Origin: Microbacterium paraoxydans
GTDB taxonomy: Bacteria; Actinomycetota; Actinomycetes; Actinomycetales; Microbacteriaceae
Assembly: GCF_019056515.1 (NCBI RefSeq)
Contig: NZ_CP064873.1
Coordinates: forward strand, 3,224,001 to 3,288,000
Direction: 5' to 3'
DNA: 64,000 bases
Below the pieces are notes generated by a model. That model had not been told where the DNA came from. It did not search any database and was given only the letters and a program-made list of their open reading frames with translations. The translations under genes were made by a program, and so were the position numbers. Shown here in pieces: positions 51,333 through 59,554 of the stretch (the first letter of the stretch is position 1; each line of letters opens with the position of its first letter).

Positions 51333-52180
51333 GCGGCGCCCCCGTGCTCGTGGTCGTGGTCGTGGTGCGGCTCCGCATCGGGGACGCCGACCACGACGAG
51401 GCGGTCGCCGGCCCGGAGCACGAACACCGGGGTGCCGTAGAGATCCGTCAGCACGCGGGTCTGCAGCACCTCCTCCGGGGTCCCGAGGAGGAACCGGCCC
51501 CCGGCGATGTAGAGGATGCGGTCGACGCGGTTCAGGATCGGGTTGACGTCGTGCGTGACGAAGAGCACGGCGGCCCCGCGCTCCCGACGCTGGCGGTCGA
51601 TGATGTCGGTGACGGCGACCTGGTTGGCGAGGTCGAGGTTCGACAGCGGCTCGTCGCAGAGCAGCAGCGCGGGCTCGTCGGCCAGCGCCTGTCCGACCCG
51701 GAGGCGCTGCTGCTCCCCGCCGGAGAGCAGGCCCACGCGGCGGTCCGCGTAGGAGGTCGCCCCGACTGCGGCCAGCAGCGCGTCGACCTTCGCCCGGTCG
51801 CCGCGGTGCGGGACCGGGAAGCCGAAGCGGCTGCCCTGCACGCCGAGGGCGACGAGGTCACGGGCCCGCATGCTCGTGTCGGGCGCGAGCGCACGCTGCT
51901 GCGGGATGTACCCGATGCGGGCGTTGCCGCGGTGCACGGGCTCGCCGGCCACGCGGATGCTGCCGCGGGACAGGGGCTGGAGTCCCAGGATGCTGCGCAG
52001 GAGCGTCGTCTTCCCGGAGCCCGACGGACCGAGAACCGCGATGAACTCGCCGGGCTGCACCGCGAGGTCGAGCCCCGACCAGAGCTCGCGGTCGCCCCGC
52101 TGCAGGGCGCCGTCGGCGATCTCGAGGACCGGACCGGTCTCCCTCGCGGGTCGCTGAGCCTGTGAACGGGCTCCGCTCAC
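51329..52180 (-). CDS. znuC: Zinc ABC transporter ATP-binding protein
   Basis: A 283-residue ATPase: Walker A GPSGSGKTT, Q-loop PQQRALAP, signature LSGGEQQRLRVGQAL and Walker B LLLCDEPLSNLD. The tail is His/Asp-rich (DAEPHHDHDHEHGG), a likely metal-binding end. The first ~13 residues (SGARSQAQRPARE) are encoded by a decayed palindromic repeat; the conserved fold starts at VLEIADGAL. It overlaps znuA by 4 nt. Confidence 0.92.
   Translation of the reverse strand: MSGARSQAQRPARETGPVLEIADGALQRGDRELWSGLDLAVQPGEFIAVLGPSGSGKTTLLRSILGLQPLSRGSIRVAGEPVHRGNARIGYIPQQRALAPDTSMRARDLVALGVQGSRFGFPVPHRGDRAKVDALLAAVGATSYADRRVGLLSGGEQQRLRVGQALADEPALLLCDEPLSNLDLANQVAVTDIIDRQRRERGAAVLFVTHDVNPILNRVDRILYIAGGRFLLGTPEEVLQTRVLTDLYGTPVFVLRAGDRLVVVGVPDAEPHHDHDHEHGGAA
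52148..52171. repeat. Decayed copy of the CCTGAGCCTGTCGAAGG repeat at the znuC 5' end
   Basis: GGGTCGCTGAGCCTGTGAAC plus GGGC matches the element at 40158-40183 except for about four bases. It codes for the N-terminal extension of ZnuC just after the znuA-znuC overlap. Confidence 0.55.
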
Positions 52181-53175
52181 GACTGGACGGCGGCGGCGAG
52201 GCTCTGGATCGCGTCACTCATCCACTCAGAGTACGACGATCCGTCCTCGAGCAGCTCCGTGAACGCGACCACGGGCACCCCGGCGTCCTCCGCGGCCTTC
52301 TCCACGCGCTCCGTCTCCGCGCCGCCGGTCTGGGCGTTGGTGAGCACGGCGGTCACATCGCCGGACCCGACGACCTGCAGCGCCTCGAGCAGCACGGCGG
52401 GCGCGACATCGCTGCCCTCCTCCACCGACTCCGCGAAGCCCTCGGGGGTGACGTCGGTGAGCCCGGCGGCCGTGGCCAGGTATCCGGGCAACGGCTCGGT
52501 CATGAACACCGTCGCACCGGCGGCGTCCGCCTTGATCGCCTCGAGGTCGCCCTCGAAGCCCTCCAGCTCCGCGACGAGCTCGTCCGCGTTCGTGCGGAAC
52601 GTGTCGGCGCCGTCGGGGTCGATCTCGGTGAGCTCGTCGGCGATCGCCTCGACGACGTGGATCATCGTGTGCGGGTCGAACCACACGTGCTCGTTGAAGC
52701 CCTCGATGTGGTCGTGGCCGGCGTGCTCGTCTTCGCCCTCGGCGTGCTCGTGATCGTGCGCCTCCTCGGTCGCGGCCTCGTCGTCGGCGTGATCGTCGTG
52801 GCCCTCGTTGCCCGGGTAGTCGTGCGAGAACTCCACCGCGGTGACGACGTGCGGGTCCTGCGCATCCTGCAGGAGGCTGTCGACGAACGCGTCGTAGCCG
52901 CCGCCGTTCTCCACCACGAGGTCGGCCTTCTGCAGCGTGAGGCGGTCGCGAGCGCTCGCCTCATAGGAGTGCGGGTCCTGGGTGACCGAGTCGATGATCG
53001 AGGTGACGTCGACCCGGTCTCCACCGACCTGCGCGGCGATGTCGCCGTAGACGTTGGTGCTGGCGACGACCGTCACCGCGCCGTCGTCTTCCGCGGCGCC
53101 GGAGGTCGACGAGCATCCGGCCAGGGAGAGGGCGGCGACCGAGGCGAGCGTGAGGGCGAGGGCGGGCTTCTTCAT
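52177..53175 (-). CDS. znuA: Zinc ABC transporter substrate-binding lipoprotein
   Basis: A 332-residue lipoprotein (lipobox LAGC). The cluster A-1 fold has metal His in TQDPHSYEASARD and NEHVWFDPHTM. Between them is a long His/Asp/Glu-rich loop (EGHDDHADDEAATEEAHDH onward), as in zinc rather than manganese binders. The ATG at 53175 starts a clean signal peptide. A Zur box lies 22 nt upstream. Confidence 0.94.
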   Translation of the reverse strand: MKKPALALTLASVAALSLAGCSSTSGAAEDDGAVTVVASTNVYGDIAAQVGGDRVDVTSIIDSVTQDPHSYEASARDRLTLQKADLVVENGGGYDAFVDSLLQDAQDPHVVTAVEFSHDYPGNEGHDDHADDEAATEEAHDHEHAEGEDEHAGHDHIEGFNEHVWFDPHTMIHVVEAIADELTEIDPDGADTFRTNADELVAELEGFEGDLEAIKADAAGATVFMTEPLPGYLATAAGLTDVTPEGFAESVEEGSDVAPAVLLEALQVVGSGDVTAVLTNAQTGGAETERVEKAAEDAGVPVVAFTELLEDGSSYSEWMSDAIQSLAAAVQS

Positions 53176-53196
53176 GGGTCCCACTCTAAACGCTAA

Positions 53197-53211
53197 TGAG
53201 AACCATTATCA
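53197..53211. promoter_or_regulatory. Zur box upstream of znuACB
   Basis: TGAGAACCATTATCA is a near-palindrome with TGA/TCA ends and AT-rich arms, close to the actinobacterial Zur consensus TGAAAATGATTTTCA (recalled). It lies 22 nt before the znuA start and stands out as an AT island in GC-rich DNA. Confidence 0.8.
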
Positions 53212-53238
53212 AACCGGCCCTCGCCCGGCGGTGCCGCC

Positions 53239-54930
53239 TCAGCGCGCGAGCGCACCCGGGGCGACCCACACCGTGGCCTCGCCCGGCAGCTCAGACCCGT
53301 CCAACGCGACGGTCGACAGCACGGCGTCGTCGGCCGCAGCGCCCAGCTCGAACGGCACGGTGCCGAAGTTCGTCACGACCTCCCACCCGTTCGGGCGGCG
53401 GAATCGCAGCACGTCCTCCCGACCCGTGTCGACCCACTCGAGCGTCTCCCCGGTCTGCAGCAGTCGTCGCAGCCGCAGCGCCTCGCGGTACAGGTTGAGG
53501 GTCGAACCGGGGTCGGCGTCCTCCACCTCCACCGCATGCTCCGCGAACCAGGCGGGCTGCGGCAGGTGCGCGCCGGCGGCCCCGAAGCCGTACGAGCTGC
53601 CGGACGCCGTCCACGGCAGAGGCACGCGGCAGCCGTCGCGGCCCAGGCCGTCGAAGTCCGCGCCGCGGAAGAACCCGGGGTCCTGACGCTGGTCGGGCGC
53701 GATCTCCGCGACCTCGTGCAGACCCAGCTCCTCCCCCTGATAGAGGTAGGCGCTGCCGGGCAGGCCGAGCAGCAGCAGCGTCGCGGCGTGCGCCCGGCGC
53801 AGGCCGCCCTCACGGTCGAGGCCCTCCTCCGGGCCGCCGGCGCGCACCCACTCGGTGCCCTGCTTGACCGCGCGGCCGCGCAGCGGCGGCAGGCCGTAGC
53901 GGGTGGCGTGCCGCGTCACGTCGTGGTTCGAGAGCACCCAGGTGGTCGACGAGCCCGCAGCCTGCGCCTGGGCGAGGTTGTCGGCGATGATGCGCTGGAA
54001 ATCGGCGGCGTCGAAGTCGGCGACGAGCAGGTCGAAGTTGAACGCCTGCCCGAGCCCCTCCGCGGAGGCGTACTTCGCGCGGCGCTCCGGGGTCTCCACC
54101 CACGCCTCGGCGACCGCGGTGCGCGGCGGGTCGTACTCGTTGAAGACCGCGCGCCACTGGGCGTAGATCTCGTGCACGTCGTCGCGGTCGATCATCGGAT
54201 GCGTGCCGGAGGTGCGGTCCATCGCGTCGAGCTCGGCGCGGGACGGCAGCGGCTCGGTGAGGTCCTTCGTCAGCATGTGGGCCACATCGATGCGGAAGCC
54301 GTCCACGCCGCGGTCCGACCAGAACCGGAGCGTCGTGAGGAAGTCCTCGCGCACCTCCAGGTGGTCCCAGTTCAGGTCGGGCTGCTCGACCGCGAAGTTG
54401 TGCAGGTACCACTGGCCGTCCGCGACGCGCTCCCAGGCGCTGCCGCCGAAGACCGAGACCCAGTCGGTGGGCGGCTCCGCGCCGTCGGGGCCGGTGCCCT
54501 CACGGAAGATGTAGCGCTCCCTGGCGGCCGAGCCGCGGCCGGCGGCGAGTGCCTCCTGGAACCAGGCGTGCTGGTCGGAGGTGTGGTTGGGGACGATGTC
54601 GACGACGACGCGGATGCCCCGCGCGTGCAGCGCCTCCACCATGGCGTCGAAGTCGTCGAGGGTGCCGAGACGGGGGTCGACGTTCCGGTAGTCCGCCACG
54701 TCGTAGCCGCCGTCGGCGAGTTCCGACGGGTAGAACGGGCTCAGCCACACCGCGTCGATGCCGAGCTCGGCGAGGTAGTCGGCGCGCGACACGATGCCGG
54801 GGATGTCGCCGAGGCCGTCGCCGTCGGCGTCCGCGAAGCTCCGCGGATAGATCTGGTACACGGCGGCCTGGCGCCACCAGGTCGCGGTCTTGTCGTCTTC
54901 GCGGGTCGCGGTGAGCAGCGAATCGGTCAT
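53239..54930 (-). CDS. GH13 alpha-glucosidase (oligo-1,6-/alpha-1,4-glucosidase type)
   Basis: A 563-residue cytoplasmic glycoside hydrolase. GH13 regions are DIVPNH (I), GFRIDVAHM with the nucleophile Asp (II), AVAEAWV with the acid Glu (III) and LSNHDVTRH with the third Asp (IV). The N-terminus AAVYQIYPRSFADADGDGLGDIPGI is typical of GH13 alpha-glucosidases. A start at 54930 leaves a purine-rich AAGGAG 12 nt upstream; an ATG at 54957 is possible but lacks a ribosome site. It is last in an operon with a sugar ABC importer, so it cleaves imported malto- or isomalto-oligosaccharides to glucose. Confidence 0.92.
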   Translation of the reverse strand: MTDSLLTATREDDKTATWWRQAAVYQIYPRSFADADGDGLGDIPGIVSRADYLAELGIDAVWLSPFYPSELADGGYDVADYRNVDPRLGTLDDFDAMVEALHARGIRVVVDIVPNHTSDQHAWFQEALAAGRGSAARERYIFREGTGPDGAEPPTDWVSVFGGSAWERVADGQWYLHNFAVEQPDLNWDHLEVREDFLTTLRFWSDRGVDGFRIDVAHMLTKDLTEPLPSRAELDAMDRTSGTHPMIDRDDVHEIYAQWRAVFNEYDPPRTAVAEAWVETPERRAKYASAEGLGQAFNFDLLVADFDAADFQRIIADNLAQAQAAGSSTTWVLSNHDVTRHATRYGLPPLRGRAVKQGTEWVRAGGPEEGLDREGGLRRAHAATLLLLGLPGSAYLYQGEELGLHEVAEIAPDQRQDPGFFRGADFDGLGRDGCRVPLPWTASGSSYGFGAAGAHLPQPAWFAEHAVEVEDADPGSTLNLYREALRLRRLLQTGETLEWVDTGREDVLRFRRPNGWEVVTNFGTVPFELGAAADDAVLSTVALDGSELPGEATVWVAPGALAR

Positions 54931-54969
54931 GAGGAAGAGGCTCTCCTTGGTCTTCATGCGGGGGTCGGG

Positions 54970-55848
54970 TCAGCCCTTGACGGCACCCTGCGTGACGCCC
55001 TCCATCACCCAGCGCTGAGTGAAGAGATAGGCGACGATCGCGGGAGCCATGGCCATCAGGTACGAGGCGAAGGCGACGTTGTAGTTGTTGCTGAACTGGT
55101 TCTGGAAGAGGTTCTGCCGCACCGGGAGCGTCTGCAGCGCCGGGTCGGAGATGATCAAGGACGGCATCATGAAGTCGTTCCAGGCGTAGAGGAAGGCGAA
55201 GATGCCGACCGTGGCGCTCATCGGCGCGAGCAGCGGGAAGATGAGCCGCCAGAACGTCTGCCAGGTCGTGGCGCCGTCGATCCGCGCGCTCTCCTCCAGT
55301 TCGATCGGGATCGAGCGCAGGAACGCCGTGAACAGCAGCACGCTGAAGCTGAGCTGGAACATCGTGGCGAGGATGATCACGCCGAACGGGTTGTCGAGGC
55401 CGACGCGTCCGGTGAGCTGGATCTGCGGAAGGGCCACGACGGGGAACGGGATGAACATCGCCGCGAGCAGGTAGAAGAACGAGTAGCGGAACAGCCGGCG
55501 GTCCCAATTGCGCACGATCGCGTACGACGCGAAGGCCGCGAGCACGATCGTCGCGATGACCGTGCCGGCAGTGACGAGCAGCGAGATCGCGGCGCCCACC
55601 GGGAACTTCGTGAGCGTCCACGCCTGCACGAAGCCGTCGAGGCTGAACGGCGCCGGCAGCGAGAACGCATTGCCGTCGACCGCCTGGCCGGTGGTCTTGA
55701 ACGCCATCGAGATCGTCACGTACAGCGGGATGAGGATGGTCGCCGTGCACAGGATCAGGATGATGGTGCCCGACCAGTTGACGCGCTCCATCTTCTGCCG
55801 CTTCCGGCGTCCGTCCGCGGGGATGGTGGTGAGGGTCTCCGTCGACAT
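54970..55848 (-). CDS. Alpha-glucoside ABC transporter permease (MalG type)
   Basis: A 292-residue permease with six helices and the EAA-loop ELEESARIDGATTWQTFWRLIFPLLAPM. The ending TQRWVMEGVTQGAVKG is classic for MalG-like proteins. The ATG at 55848 shares one base with the stop of the MalF-type gene. Confidence 0.92.
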   Translation of the reverse strand: MSTETLTTIPADGRRKRQKMERVNWSGTIILILCTATILIPLYVTISMAFKTTGQAVDGNAFSLPAPFSLDGFVQAWTLTKFPVGAAISLLVTAGTVIATIVLAAFASYAIVRNWDRRLFRYSFFYLLAAMFIPFPVVALPQIQLTGRVGLDNPFGVIILATMFQLSFSVLLFTAFLRSIPIELEESARIDGATTWQTFWRLIFPLLAPMSATVGIFAFLYAWNDFMMPSLIISDPALQTLPVRQNLFQNQFSNNYNVAFASYLMAMAPAIVAYLFTQRWVMEGVTQGAVKG

Positions 55849-56792
55849 CAGAACGTGTTCCTTCCGCGGGTCAGCGAGAGCTGGAGGACGGAGATGAGCA
55901 CGGCCACGATGAAGAAGATCGTGGCGTTGGCCATCTGGTAGGCGTAGTCGCCGCCGTTGAAGCCCGCGATGATCGTCATCGCGACGCTGCGGGTGGCGGT
56001 GCCCGGGCCGCCGTTGGTGAGGCCGACGATGATGTCGTAGGCGTTGAGGAAGCCCTTGAAGCCGAGGATCACGTTGATGACGACGTACCCGGCGACGAGG
56101 GGGATCGTGATGCGGGTCAGCTGCTGCGTGCGGCTGGCGCCGTCGATGCTCGCCGCCTCGTACACCTCGCCCGGCACCGACAGGAGTCCGGCGATGTAGA
56201 TGAGGAGGGTACCGGGGACCGCCTGCCAGGCGGTGACGATCACGATCGCGACCCAGGCGAGATCGGGGTTGGCGAGCAGGCTCGTCTCCAGCCACGGGAT
56301 GCCGGTGGCCGCGCCCGCCGCGGGGATCGAGTTCGAGAACAGGAAGTTGAAGACGTAGGCGATGATGATGCCCGAGATCACCATCGGGATCACGAAGATC
56401 GTCCGCAGCCCCGTCTTGAACCGGATGCGGGAGGTGAGGCCGACCGCCAGCAGGAACGCGATGACGTTGACGACGATCACGGTCGCGATCGAGAACCCGA
56501 AGGTGAAGAGGTAGCTCTGCAGGATCGCCGGGTCGCTGAACAGCGCGATGTAGTTCGTCAGCCCGTTGAAGCTCCACTCGCCGATGCCGATGGAGTCGGT
56601 GAAGCTGAAGAAGATGCCGATGACACCGGGGACGGTGATCGCGAGCGTGAAGATCACGAGGGTCGGCAGGAGGAACAGGTAGTAGATCGGCTCGACGCGG
56701 CGCGTGTGGCGGCGGATCTTCCGCGGCCCGCCGGTGAGGATCGCGGTGGTGCTCGTCCCGGCGTCGACGCCGGTGGTCGTGGTCGTGCTCAT
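55848..56792 (-). CDS. Alpha-glucoside ABC transporter permease (MalF type)
   Basis: A 314-residue permease with six helices and the EAA-loop VPGEVYEAASIDGASRTQQLTRITIPLV. The N-terminal ~35 residues are Thr-rich and cytoplasmic. It overlaps the binding-protein gene by 4 nt and the MalG-type gene by 1 nt. Confidence 0.92.
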   Translation of the reverse strand: MSTTTTTGVDAGTSTTAILTGGPRKIRRHTRRVEPIYYLFLLPTLVIFTLAITVPGVIGIFFSFTDSIGIGEWSFNGLTNYIALFSDPAILQSYLFTFGFSIATVIVVNVIAFLLAVGLTSRIRFKTGLRTIFVIPMVISGIIIAYVFNFLFSNSIPAAGAATGIPWLETSLLANPDLAWVAIVIVTAWQAVPGTLLIYIAGLLSVPGEVYEAASIDGASRTQQLTRITIPLVAGYVVINVILGFKGFLNAYDIIVGLTNGGPGTATRSVAMTIIAGFNGGDYAYQMANATIFFIVAVLISVLQLSLTRGRNTF

Positions 56793-58114
56793 GGCGCGGA
56801 CTCCTCTGTCTCGCCCGATGCGGAATCCTCGGAGCTCGGGATGGGGGCGCGGAAGGCGATGCGGGCCCAGTCGGCGTCCATGGTCCGGAGGATGGACGAC
56901 GGGGCGGCGCCGAGGACCATGGCCTGCGCGTAGTTGAAGATCGGCAGGGTCTTCGGGACGAGCACCGAGGGGCCCTGGTAGATCCGGCCCTCGTCGTAGT
57001 ACGCGATCATGCCCTCGATGCGCGGGTCGTCCGGCGGCGCCGCGTCGGTCGTCGGGGTGAACCCCAGCTGCGAGGCGTTGTACTCCTCGATGTTCTCGGG
57101 AAGGTAGAGGTACTCCAGGAAGTCGCGTGCGGCCTCCTGGTGCCGGGACTCCTCGGGGATCATGACCGCGAGGTCCATGTTCACGCGGACCGCGAGGTCG
57201 TCCGGGTCGTCGGTCATGGGCAGCGGGAAGGTGCCGAGGTCGAGGTCGGGGTCGGTCTTGGCGATCTCGCTGAACGCCCACGGCCCCTGCAGGTACATCG
57301 CGGCCTCGCCCTTCGCGAAGGCGAGGTTCCCGTCTCCGTACGCCCGGCTCGCGGCGTCCTCGTTCGTGTATTCGTTCGCGAGCACCATCATCCTGTCCAT
57401 CGGCTCCGCGAAGTCCTTCTCGAAGGAGACCTCCGAGTCCGGCCCGACATCGGTGCCCTCGGCGGCGAGCGCGTCGAAGAACGCCAGCACGTCGAGCGAG
57501 CCGCCGACGGCGTAGTCGTACCACCCCTGTCCGACCGTCCAGTCGTCCTTGAAGGTGGCGTAGAACGGATCGATCCCGGCCTCACGGAGGCTGTCGCTGA
57601 CGGCGAGGAGCTCGTCCCAGGTCTGCGGCACCTCCAGGCCCTGCTCCGCGAAGATCTGCTTGTTGTAGATGACCGAGGCGGCCATGACCGAGTAGGGCAG
57701 GGCGCTGGTGCGGCCCGCGCAGGAGCCGTACTGGTCCATGAGCGGCTGCAGGTCCTCGCGGATCCCGGCGGCGGCCTCGGTGTCGGAGAGATCGGTGAGC
57801 GCGCAGCGCTGCACGAACCGGGCGACCTCGTAGTTGTAGTTGGCGAGCATGATGTCGGGCGGATTGCCCCGGACGAAGCTCGCGGAGACGACGTCGACGC
57901 CGGACGTGTCGATCTCCACCCGCACGTCGTCCTGCGACGCGTTGTACTCCGCGACGAGCTCCGTCATGAACGGGATGGCCTCGCGCTTGCTGAACGTGAA
58001 GCGGATGGTCTCCGCTCCCCCGCCGACGGCGCAGCTCGTGAGCGCCGTGCCGGTCAGCACGAGACCGAGCGCTCCGGCGGCCCAGCGCACCGCCCGTGAT
58101 CGTGTGGCAGACAC
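56789..58114 (-). CDS. Alpha-glucoside ABC transporter substrate-binding lipoprotein
   Basis: A 441-residue family 1 binding protein (lipobox LTSC). The blocks FTFSKREAIPFMTELVAEYN and LAFAKGEAAMYLQGPWAFSEI fit carbohydrate binders. It opens the operon binding protein-MalF-MalG-glucosidase, divergent from a ROK repressor gene. The 96-bp gap carries a palindromic operator. Confidence 0.92.
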   Translation of the reverse strand: MSATRSRAVRWAAGALGLVLTGTALTSCAVGGGAETIRFTFSKREAIPFMTELVAEYNASQDDVRVEIDTSGVDVVSASFVRGNPPDIMLANYNYEVARFVQRCALTDLSDTEAAAGIREDLQPLMDQYGSCAGRTSALPYSVMAASVIYNKQIFAEQGLEVPQTWDELLAVSDSLREAGIDPFYATFKDDWTVGQGWYDYAVGGSLDVLAFFDALAAEGTDVGPDSEVSFEKDFAEPMDRMMVLANEYTNEDAASRAYGDGNLAFAKGEAAMYLQGPWAFSEIAKTDPDLDLGTFPLPMTDDPDDLAVRVNMDLAVMIPEESRHQEAARDFLEYLYLPENIEEYNASQLGFTPTTDAAPPDDPRIEGMIAYYDEGRIYQGPSVLVPKTLPIFNYAQAMVLGAAPSSILRTMDADWARIAFRAPIPSSEDSASGETEESAP

Positions 58115-58138
58115 CGTCGTCCTTTCGTAGATCCGCGG

Positions 58139-58163
58139 AGTAAATCTAGTGAGCGAATTTAGT
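58139..58163. promoter_or_regulatory. ROK repressor operator
   Basis: AGTAAAT (58139-58145) and ATTTAGT (58157-58163) are inverted with one mismatch around an 11-nt spacer, giving a 25-bp operator-sized site. ROK (XylR/NagC) regulators bind similar ATTTA/TAAAT palindromes. It lies in the middle of the divergent gap, where it can block both promoters. Confidence 0.65.
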
Positions 58164-58210
58164 CCGTCTAGAGGTACTGTCTCATCTGGGCGACAGAAAG
58201 GTCAAGGGGA

Positions 58211-59425
58211 GTGGCAGAGGTCTCGACAGGACTCGGCACCGGCCGCGCGAGTGTGAGCGCGGTGCTCGACTTCGCCTGGACGGCCGGCGAGTTCACCGCC
58301 ACCGAGGCGATGGCCGGCACCTCGCTCACCCGCTCCACAGCCATCGACGCCATCGACACGCTCGTCACCGCCGAGGTGCTGCGCGAGCTTCCGAACGCTC
58401 GCGCCATCGGCGACTACCGCTCCGGACGCCCCGCGCGCCGCTTCGCCCTCGCGGCGGATCTCGGTGTGGTGATGGGCATCGACGCCGGGGACACCCACCT
58501 CGCGGTCACCGTCGCGGATCTGCTCGACCGCACGCTCGTGCATCATCGCGTGGAGGTCGACCCCGCGCAGAGCGTCGACGACCGCCGGGCGACGATCCTG
58601 CGGCATCTCGCCGCCGCGCGCGACGAGGCCGGGGTGCCCCCGGAGCGCGTGCTCGCGGTGTGCGCCGGCGTCGCCGCCCCCGTGAACCGCGACGGCATCT
58701 CACCCCCGCACCCCGACGGCTTCTGGGAGCGCACGAACCCCGGCCTCGCGGAGGCTCTGCGCGACTGGGCCCCGGTGGTCGAGGTCAAGAACGACGCCCA
58801 GCTGGCCGCGATCGCCGAGGGGACGCTCGGGGTCGCCGTCGGCTGCCGCGACTATGTGGCCCTGCTCGCCAGCGAGCGCTTCGGCGGCGGCGTCGTCGTC
58901 GACGGGCATGTGCTGCACGGCGCCCACGGCGGCGTCGGCGAGGGCGTGGTGTTCGACCACATCATCGGCGTCGGCTCGGCGGTCGGGTTGCGGTACGCGC
59001 TGGAGGAGCAGGCCCGGGCCGCCGTCGCGGAGGGCGAGGCCCCCGCCGATGGAGCCCTCGGCCGGCTCGTGGCGGACGGGCCGGTCGACCCCCGACTGGT
59101 GCTGACGCTCGCCGCCTCCGGAGACCCCGACGCCCTCCACGTCGCCGAGCGCGTGGGCGCGACCCTCGCCCGCGTCGTCGGCGTGCTCGGCAGCATGTAC
59201 GACCCCGCGCGCGTGATCATCTGCGGCGCCGTGGCGGAGAGCATCGAACCCGTGCTGGCCGCCGCCCGCCGCATCCTCCCCGACGAGCTGCACCTGCCCG
59301 CACCCGAGATCCTCGCCTCCACCCTCGGCGCGGAGGTCGTGTCGGCCGGGGCCATCGCCACCGCCCGGAAGGCTGCCAGGGAACGGGCCGTCCCCCGCCT
59401 CGCGGAACAGCGCCTCACCGCCTGA
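58211..59425 (+). CDS. ROK family transcriptional repressor
   Basis: A 404-residue protein from GTG. Residues about 15-75 form a winged helix (AVLDFAWTAGEFTATEAMAGTSLTRSTAIDAIDTLV), and the rest is a ROK sugar-kinase fold (VVMGIDAGDTHLAVTVAD; KNDAQLAAIAEG). The zinc cluster CGxxGCxE of active ROK kinases is missing, as in several actinobacterial regulators, so it senses rather than phosphorylates sugar. It should repress the adjacent alpha-glucoside operon and itself. Confidence 0.9.
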   Translation: MAEVSTGLGTGRASVSAVLDFAWTAGEFTATEAMAGTSLTRSTAIDAIDTLVTAEVLRELPNARAIGDYRSGRPARRFALAADLGVVMGIDAGDTHLAVTVADLLDRTLVHHRVEVDPAQSVDDRRATILRHLAAARDEAGVPPERVLAVCAGVAAPVNRDGISPPHPDGFWERTNPGLAEALRDWAPVVEVKNDAQLAAIAEGTLGVAVGCRDYVALLASERFGGGVVVDGHVLHGAHGGVGEGVVFDHIIGVGSAVGLRYALEEQARAAVAEGEAPADGALGRLVADGPVDPRLVLTLAASGDPDALHVAERVGATLARVVGVLGSMYDPARVIICGAVAESIEPVLAAARRILPDELHLPAPEILASTLGAEVVSAGAIATARKAARERAVPRLAEQRLTA

Positions 59426-59451
59426 CCCCCTCCCTCTCCCTCCCCCTCTCC

Positions 59452-59524
59452 CCGCGAGAACAGGCAAGCGCGCGAGTTCAGGCTCTCCCACCCCTAGCAG
59501 CCTGTTCCCGCGCGAACGCCTGTG
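59452..59524. repeat. CAGGC/GCCTG inverted repeat module, copy 2
   Basis: In order: CCGCGAGAACAGGC (59452-59465), CGCGAGTTCAGGC (59471-59483), 16 nt, then GCCTGTTCCCGCGCGAAC joined to GCCTGTG (59500-59524). Blocks and spacing mirror copy 1 at 44481-44547. GAACAGGC pairs with GCCTGTTC, so the module can fold. It fills most of the 129-bp gap between two convergent genes and may act as a terminator. Confidence 0.6.
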
Positions 59525-59554
59525 TCGCGCGTCGCACGGACGGGGTGGTCGCGG

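Noticed and set aside
54931..54957. Earlier start of the GH13 enzyme at 54957
   Set aside because: It lacks a ribosome site, whereas the ATG at 54930 has a purine-rich AAGGAG upstream; the alternative adds only nine residues.
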